A DNA stretch of 10,774 nucleotides, from assembly GCA_030697085.1 (NCBI GenBank), contig JAUYQT010000278.1, forward strand, positions 1-10,774, in the 5' to 3' direction. The notes below the pieces were generated by a model that saw only the letters and a program-made list of their open reading frames with translations, did not search any database and was not told the DNA's origin. Made by a program: the position numbers and the translations under genes. Each line of letters opens with the position of its first letter. Position 1 is the first letter of the stretch. This document shows, piece after piece, positions 6,909-10,774 of this stretch. The DNA comes from Azonexus sp. (lineage in GTDB: Bacteria > Pseudomonadota > Gammaproteobacteria > Burkholderiales > Rhodocyclaceae).

Positions 6909-7631
6909 TTATTGACGAACGAGCCCTTGGTTGCGCAGCAGTTGCCCGAGGTGGCATTTGCGCTGTGCTGACTCGGTTTCGGCCTGGGCCAGGAAAAGTT
7001 CAGCCGCGGCCAACGCGTCGGAAAGTGCGTTGTGGAGCGGATAACGCGGCAAATGGTGCGCCGTGCGTAAGGCCGGTAGACGTAGTTTGCCCGGCAGGTG
7101 ATGCGGTGCGCTACGTCTGGCCAGTTCCAGCGTGTCGATGACTGCTGGCAAAAAGGCGCCAGCGTAGCAGGCGCGACAGGCGGCGTCGATGAAGCGTACT
7201 TCGGTTGGTGAATAATGGGCGATCAGAACGCGCCCATCGAGTGCGACGAGAAAATCAGCCAGTACCGCATGCAGGGATTCACCGCTGGCGGCGCAATCGT
7301 CGGTGATGTGGTGAATTGCAACATTTTCTTCGCTCAAGGCGCGGCGGGGGCGAACCAGACGGTGACGGGCGGTTTCGAGCCTGATTTCCGGGCCATCCAG
7401 GCAAACCCAGCCGAAGCTGAGAATGTCGTCGCGGCCGGGCGTGACGCCGGTGGTTTCGAGGTCGAGGGCGAGATAGTTGATCGTATCCCAATCGGCTTTG
7501 CGATCAGCGAGCGGGCTTTCCAGATAAGCCCGTAGTGGCGCGGCCGCCGTTTGTCCGTGTAGACGCCGAGCCTGCCAGCGGCGTTGCCAGTGCAAACTGA
7601 ACAGGCGACTGAATATTTGCCATGAAATCAT
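6909..7631 (-). CDS. DnaQ-like DEDDh 3'-5' exonuclease with unusual motif II
   Basis: This 240-residue protein has an N-terminal amphipathic basic stretch (1-30) and then an exonuclease fold related to the DNA polymerase III epsilon subunit. Exo I is LALDLETTG at 54-62 (D57, E59). Exo III is HNALSDALAAAELF at 200-213 (H200, D205), the DEDDh signature. Exo II is LIAHYSPTEVRFID at 136-149. Aligned with E. coli DnaQ (HNAAFDIGF), the metal-binding Asp position is Glu (E144), which is odd but could still bind metal. It is not the replicative epsilon subunit: it is too divergent and lacks the polymerase-binding tail. Its ATG overlaps the stop of the upstream gene (ATGA), so the two are translationally coupled. 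DNA or RNA repair or turnover is a guess. Confidence 0.88.
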   Translation of the reverse strand: MISWQIFSRLFSLHWQRRWQARRLHGQTAAAPLRAYLESPLADRKADWDTINYLALDLETTGVTPGRDDILSFGWVCLDGPEIRLETARHRLVRPRRALSEENVAIHHITDDCAASGESLHAVLADFLVALDGRVLIAHYSPTEVRFIDAACRACYAGAFLPAVIDTLELARRSAPHHLPGKLRLPALRTAHHLPRYPLHNALSDALAAAELFLAQAETESAQRKCHLGQLLRNQGLVRQ

Positions 7632-9487
7632 TGCGTCGGTGCCTGTGGGTAGGCCAGCAGCAGCGCTTTTTGCTGGATGCCGATGGCAAGGAAGGTGTCG
7701 CGTAATTGCTGCCGTTCGGCTGCGGTCAACGTCGCAGGAACGATGAAATTGTCGGCTTTCAGCGCGTGCAATAACTGTTCTTTTTGGTGGCGAGTACGCA
7801 GACTGAGCAAAAACTCAAAGGCGGCGATCAAACTTTCAGCACCGTCCTGGCTCAGCAACCGGCTCGCACTGGCGCCACGCAGACGGGCCAAGGTGCCGAT
7901 TTCACTGATGCCGGCAGCGAGTGCGTGGATTCTGGCCAGATCGACAATGGGCAAAATGCCGTGTCGTTTGATATCCAGCCCGCCTTCGTGGGCCCCCTCA
8001 CTATCGACGACAAAATTCCGGAAGAGGCCGAGCGGTGGCGGTTTGCTGCAGCCGTTATTAATCAGATGGGCGAGCAGTGTTTCGTGCCGGGGGCTTTCGC
8101 CGGTAATCAACTGGCGCAAGGGTTCAGCCAGTTGGGCGTCACCATGTACAACGCGAAAATCAAACAGATTCGAGGCGAGGCGGGCTTTCTGCGGGTCGGT
8201 GTAGGTCATCCAGTCGATAAACAGGGCGCGCCAGTGGTCTGGGGGCAATCGCCACTGTGGGTTGCTCGCCATCATCCCGCCCGGGCAATGTACGAAGCCG
8301 CAGATGGCGAGGCCGTCGCAGACTTGCTGGGCGAGTTGGGCGAAATAGTCGGCGTCGTTGGGGGCGCTGATTTCTTCGGCAAGAATCAGTGCGTTGTCCT
8401 GATCGGAATGTAGCGTCAGTTCTTTTCGGCCTTGTGAGCCGAAGGCGATCCAGGCGTAAGGGACAGGCGGCGGACCGAGGCGGCTTTCGGTCATTTGCAG
8501 CAGGCGGCCGGCTATCGCATCGGCGATGCTGGAAACGACTTGGCTGAGAATCGGCGGCGATTCGCCACGGCGGGCCAGATTGAGCCATAGCTCAGGAAGC
8601 TCGTCGGCTGCGCTGACCAGTTCGCTCAGCTCGCCAGCACGGCGAATGCGGTCGGCCAGATAAACGCTACTGACGCCTTGGACTCGGAGCAGGTCAGTGC
8701 TGCTGATCAGCCCAAGCGGCCAGCCGTTGAGCGTGACCGGCAAATGGTGAATGCCGCGTCGGGTCATTTCCAGCAGGGCTTCGAAACCGGCGGCGTCGGA
8801 CGGTAGCGTGCACGGGTTGGCGGTCATTACGCTGGTGAGTGGCGCGCTGTCGGGCAGACCGGCGGCGAGGCAGCGGCTGCGCAGATCACGGTCGGTGACG
8901 ATGCCGCAAAGTTTTTCCTGGGCGATGATGAGGAGGGCGGAAACCCGTTCCCGGGTCATCAGCAGCGCGCCTTCGCGAATGCTGGTGCCGGCTTGGGCAA
9001 ATACTGGCGGCCGGGTGATCAGGGTGGCCAGCGGCAGGCTGCCGAGATCGCGTTCCGGCGCGGGGGGCGGTGTGTTGCTGCGGTATTGGCGCAGACGCTG
9101 GCCAAGGTCTTGCATGGCGGCTTGACGCAATTCGGGGTGTTGCTGCCAGAGAATTTCGAGCTCTTTTTGCGGTAGACCGTAGAGCAAGGTGTCCTCAATC
9201 GCGTGGCCCGGCCAGCCGGCTTCCGGCGAGTCGGCGAGGCAGTCGGCATCGTGCCGATCGCCTTCACCCATGCGCCGGGCCAAAGCGCCGACCGGTGTAC
9301 GCAATTCAATGGCGCCCTGGCGGATAAGCCAGAGGGCACTTTTGCCGGGCGGCGGAAAGCTTGTGCCCCGGCGTAAATAGCGGATGACAAATTTCGCGGT
9401 CAGCTTGCCTAGTTCGGCTGGGGCAAGTGTGTCAAAAGGTGGACAGCCGGCGATGAAGTCACGTATTTCGGCAAGTTCGTCGTTCAT
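7628..9487 (-). CDS. cNMP-like/CBS/DUF294 nucleotidyltransferase-type regulatory protein
   Basis: This 619-residue cytoplasmic protein appears to be built from regulatory modules. Residues about 5-115 look like a cyclic-nucleotide-binding-type beta roll (FPPPGKSALWLIRQGAIELR), but the expected phosphate-binding cassette is absent. Two CBS motifs follow: about 153-210 (LITRPPVF to LCGIVTDRDLRSR) and 218-270 (VMTANPCTLP to WPLGLISSTDLLR). A DUF294-type nucleotidyltransferase core, GSQGRKELTLHSDQDNAL at 350-367, has the GlnD-like G-S and D-x-D (D362, D364). A helical C-terminal domain (about 480-600) contains LDIKRHGILPIVDLARIHAL. The frame is open up to 9568, but the ATG at 9487 gives the natural MNDELAEIRDFI start; the extra 27 residues look unstructured. 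Family members are found beside DnaQ-like exonucleases, as here. The substrate is unknown. Confidence 0.9.
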   Translation of the reverse strand: MNDELAEIRDFIAGCPPFDTLAPAELGKLTAKFVIRYLRRGTSFPPPGKSALWLIRQGAIELRTPVGALARRMGEGDRHDADCLADSPEAGWPGHAIEDTLLYGLPQKELEILWQQHPELRQAAMQDLGQRLRQYRSNTPPPAPERDLGSLPLATLITRPPVFAQAGTSIREGALLMTRERVSALLIIAQEKLCGIVTDRDLRSRCLAAGLPDSAPLTSVMTANPCTLPSDAAGFEALLEMTRRGIHHLPVTLNGWPLGLISSTDLLRVQGVSSVYLADRIRRAGELSELVSAADELPELWLNLARRGESPPILSQVVSSIADAIAGRLLQMTESRLGPPPVPYAWIAFGSQGRKELTLHSDQDNALILAEEISAPNDADYFAQLAQQVCDGLAICGFVHCPGGMMASNPQWRLPPDHWRALFIDWMTYTDPQKARLASNLFDFRVVHGDAQLAEPLRQLITGESPRHETLLAHLINNGCSKPPPLGLFRNFVVDSEGAHEGGLDIKRHGILPIVDLARIHALAAGISEIGTLARLRGASASRLLSQDGAESLIAAFEFLLSLRTRHQKEQLLHALKADNFIVPATLTAAERQQLRDTFLAIGIQQKALLLAYPQAPTQ

Positions 9488-9636
9488 CCGGATAGCTTTC
9501 GAGCGTTGGCGATCAGCGCTCAGTTTATGCCTTACTGACCCAGATCGGCAGGTTAGGGTTTTCCACATCTCGTCAGATGGGCTGATTTACGGAAAAATGT
9601 TTCCAGCCATAAGGCTTGATATTCCTGATAATTAAT

Positions 9637-9643
9637 GAGGAGA
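9637..9643 (+). promoter_or_regulatory. Strong ribosome-binding site of the TRAP binding-protein gene
   Basis: GAGGAGA lies four bases before the ATG at 9648, which fixes that start at the Tat signal peptide. The upstream gap (9488-9636) is AT-rich near GATAAT (9627-9632), but I could not pair it with a convincing -35 box. Confidence 0.85.
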
Positions 9644-9647
9644 CAAA

Positions 9648-10658
9648 ATGCAACGTCGTGATTTTCTGAAAAAAGCATCCATTGGTGCCGCAGCCGGTGC
9701 CGCTGCAACATTCGCTGCGCCTGCGCTGGCACAGTCGCTGCCTACTGTTAAGTGGCGTTTGACTTCCAGCTTCCCGAAGAGCCTGGATACGATTTATGGT
9801 GGCGCCGAGCAGTTGGCTAACCGTTTGCGTGAAATGACCGGTGGCAAGTTTGATATTCGCGTTTTTCCGGCGGGTGAAATTGTTCCCGGCCTGCAAGCCA
9901 TGGATGCCGTGCAGCAGGCGACGGTTGAGTGTTGCCATACCGCGTCTTATTACTACGTGGGCAAGGATCGTACCTTCACCTTCGGTACCGCCTTGCCGTT
10001 TGGCATGAATGCACGCCAGACCAATGCCTGGATGTATCACGGTGGCGGTCAGGAACTGCTTGACGAGTTTTTTGCCGGCTACAACTTCCTTTCTTTCCCT
10101 GGCGGCAATAGCGGCACACAGATGGGCGGCTGGTGGCGTAAGGAAGTGAAAACCGTCGCCGATCTCAAAGGGATCAAGATGCGTATTGGTGGCCTGGGTG
10201 GCAACATCATGGCCGAACTGGGCGTTGTGCCGCAGCAGATCGCAGCGGGTGATATTTACCCGGCGTTGGAAAAAGGCACGATCGATGCCGCCGAATGGAT
10301 TGGCCCCTACGACGATGAAAAACTGGGCTTCTACAAAGTAGCCAAGAATTACTACGGCCCGGGCTGGTGGGAGCCATCTACCTGTCTGCAGTTCTTCGTC
10401 AACAAGAAAGAGTGGGACAAGTTGCCGAAGGAATATCAGGCCGCATTCACCGCGGCAGCGGCTGAAACCAACGTCACCATGACCGCCGAGTATGATTTCA
10501 AGAACCCGACGGCACTGGCCAAACTTCTGCAAAACGGGGTCAAACTGAGAACTTTCTCGAAGGAAATTTTGGAGGCTGCCAACAAGGCCGCCATACAGCT
10601 TTATTCGGACGAGGCGGCGAAGAATCCGGCATTCAAAAAGGTTTACGATTCATCCTAA
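9648..10658 (+). CDS. TRAP transporter substrate-binding protein, C-terminally truncated
   Basis: This is a periplasmic binding protein of the DctP superfamily, of the TakP/FcbT1 (mannitol/chloroaromatic, COG4663) kind, feeding a TRAP symporter for an organic acid. The Tat signal is MQRRDFLKKASIG, with a likely cleavage after ALA at residue 28. Binding residues as in TakP appear with the same spacing: Q158 (SGTQMGGWW), R179 (KMRIGG, the carboxylate clamp), and E216 with W217 (AAEWIGP). Those TakP positions are from memory. Such proteins are usually about 360-370 residues and continue after N-P-A-F-K-K-V-Y with a helix containing F-R, W-F and D-N-F-M. Here the protein has 336 residues and ends KKVYDSS. 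The TAA lies inside a sequence beginning CCTAAATCC, possibly an IS end. No permease genes (dctQ/dctM) follow within the window. It may be inactive. Confidence 0.92.
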   Translation: MQRRDFLKKASIGAAAGAAATFAAPALAQSLPTVKWRLTSSFPKSLDTIYGGAEQLANRLREMTGGKFDIRVFPAGEIVPGLQAMDAVQQATVECCHTASYYYVGKDRTFTFGTALPFGMNARQTNAWMYHGGGQELLDEFFAGYNFLSFPGGNSGTQMGGWWRKEVKTVADLKGIKMRIGGLGGNIMAELGVVPQQIAAGDIYPALEKGTIDAAEWIGPYDDEKLGFYKVAKNYYGPGWWEPSTCLQFFVNKKEWDKLPKEYQAAFTAAAAETNVTMTAEYDFKNPTALAKLLQNGVKLRTFSKEILEAANKAAIQLYSDEAAKNPAFKKVYDSS

Positions 10659-10667
10659 ATCCGGCAG

Positions 10668-10727
10668 TTACCCTGTCATCGCAAGCCGTTCAGGAGGGTG
10701 CCATGGCGGCAATGGACAGGTAATTTT
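10668..10727 (+). repeat. Imperfect inverted repeat followed by TTTT
   Basis: TTAC-C-CTGTCATCGC (10668-10682) pairs with GCAATGGACAGGTAA (10709-10723): four, then five, then two and two base pairs, with a bulged C10672, a bulged G10714 and one C/A mismatch. TTTT follows at 10724-10727. It could be a weak terminator for the TRAP gene, or a subterminal structure of a mobile element. The loop is long (26 bases), so it would be a poor classical terminator. Confidence 0.4.
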
Positions 10728-10772
10728 CGCCACCACGTAGGCCAGGAAGGTCTGCCAGCGGTCAGCCTGAGG
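10668..10772 (-). CDS. Partial open frame at the right edge, perhaps a transposase C-terminus
   Basis: The minus strand is open from the window edge to a TAA at 10668-10670, encoding 34 residues that include RWQTFLAYVVAKITCPL (residues 5-21) and end AMTG. I do not recognise the family. It is convergent with the truncated TRAP gene and lies wholly inside the suspected insertion sequence, which is the only reason to think of a transposase. It could also be the end of an ordinary gene or a chance frame. Confidence 0.25.
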   Translation of the reverse strand, partial: PQADRWQTFLAYVVAKITCPLPPWHPPERLAMTG

Positions 10773-10774
10773 CA

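Larger units (their letters stand above)
10654..10774. mobile_element. Possible end of an insertion sequence cutting the TRAP gene
   Basis: The family resemblance of the TRAP protein stops after codon 335 (about 10653). From 10654 the sequence reads CCTAAATCCGGCAGTTACC. The CCTA beginning resembles terminal inverted repeats of the IS1380 family (for example ISEcp1), as I remember them. If the element starts there, the original gene would have read on from GAT TCA T, plausibly to the D-S-W or similar seen in relatives. A minus-strand open frame ends 14 bases inside this boundary, as a transposase gene running inward would. The other end is outside the window, so the call rests on one junction only. 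Confidence 0.35.

Noticed and set aside
6889..6920. Inverted repeat GTTCGT...ACGAAC between pmbA and the exonuclease gene
   Set aside because: It has six pairs around a 20-base loop with no T run on either side, too weak to call a terminator.
9488..9568. An N-terminal extension of the CBS/nucleotidyltransferase protein
   Set aside because: The 27 extra residues look like non-coding translation, and the ATG at 9487 starts a natural domain. The extension would also crowd the divergent TRAP promoter region.
9573..10532. A 319-residue open frame antisense to the TRAP binding-protein gene
   Set aside because: It mirrors a well-recognised gene with a strong ribosome-binding site. The translation is low-complexity in style and resembles no family, so it is a by-product of codon bias.

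Overview
The window looks like a stretch of betaproteobacterial chromosome, most plausibly from Rhodocyclales (Dechloromonas/Azonexus/Azoarcus-like). The reasons are the moderately high GC content, the darP(yjgA)/pmbA divergent pair with a MogA-type gene behind darP, a Tat-exported TRAP binding protein, and the overall style of the proteins. This placement is inference from remembered family resemblance; no search was run. No tRNA, rRNA or CRISPR array was seen.

Layout. (1) 1-853, plus strand: the last 19 codons of a gene whose tail resembles the end of an FHA domain, then a metallo-beta-lactamase-fold protein of the class II cyclic-nucleotide phosphodiesterase type. (2) 850-2655, minus strand: a tight thyA-glk pair (thymidylate synthase, then glucokinase). 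Its end collides with the phosphodiesterase gene in an overlapping pair of stop codons, within a 20-bp imperfect tandem duplication. (3) 2787-4331, plus strand: a 514-residue protein of unknown function with a PilZ-like segment near its C-terminal third. (4) 4364-5465, minus strand: darP followed by an overlapping mog gene (molybdopterin adenylyltransferase), ending in a terminator-like hairpin. (5) 5535-6878, plus strand: pmbA/tldE, divergent from darP across a 69-bp spacer with a good extended -10 box. (6) 6909-9487, minus strand: a regulatory-looking protein (degenerate cNMP-type domain, two CBS motifs, GlnD-like nucleotidyltransferase domain, C-terminal DUF294-type domain). It is translationally coupled through ATGA to a DnaQ-like DEDDh exonuclease. 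(7) 9648-10658, plus strand: a Tat-exported TRAP transporter substrate-binding protein of the TakP/FcbT1 type that stops about 25-30 residues early.

Most of the window is housekeeping: nucleotide synthesis, sugar phosphorylation, ribosome assembly, molybdenum cofactor and peptide maturation. The less ordinary parts are the PilZ-like orphan, the CBS/nucleotidyltransferase-exonuclease pair with a substituted catalytic residue, the possible cyclic-nucleotide signalling pair at the left edge, and the right edge. At the right edge the TRAP gene appears to be cut by sequence beginning CCTAAATCC, possibly the end of an insertion sequence running out of the window. I did not find a clear new defence system or a wholly novel machine.
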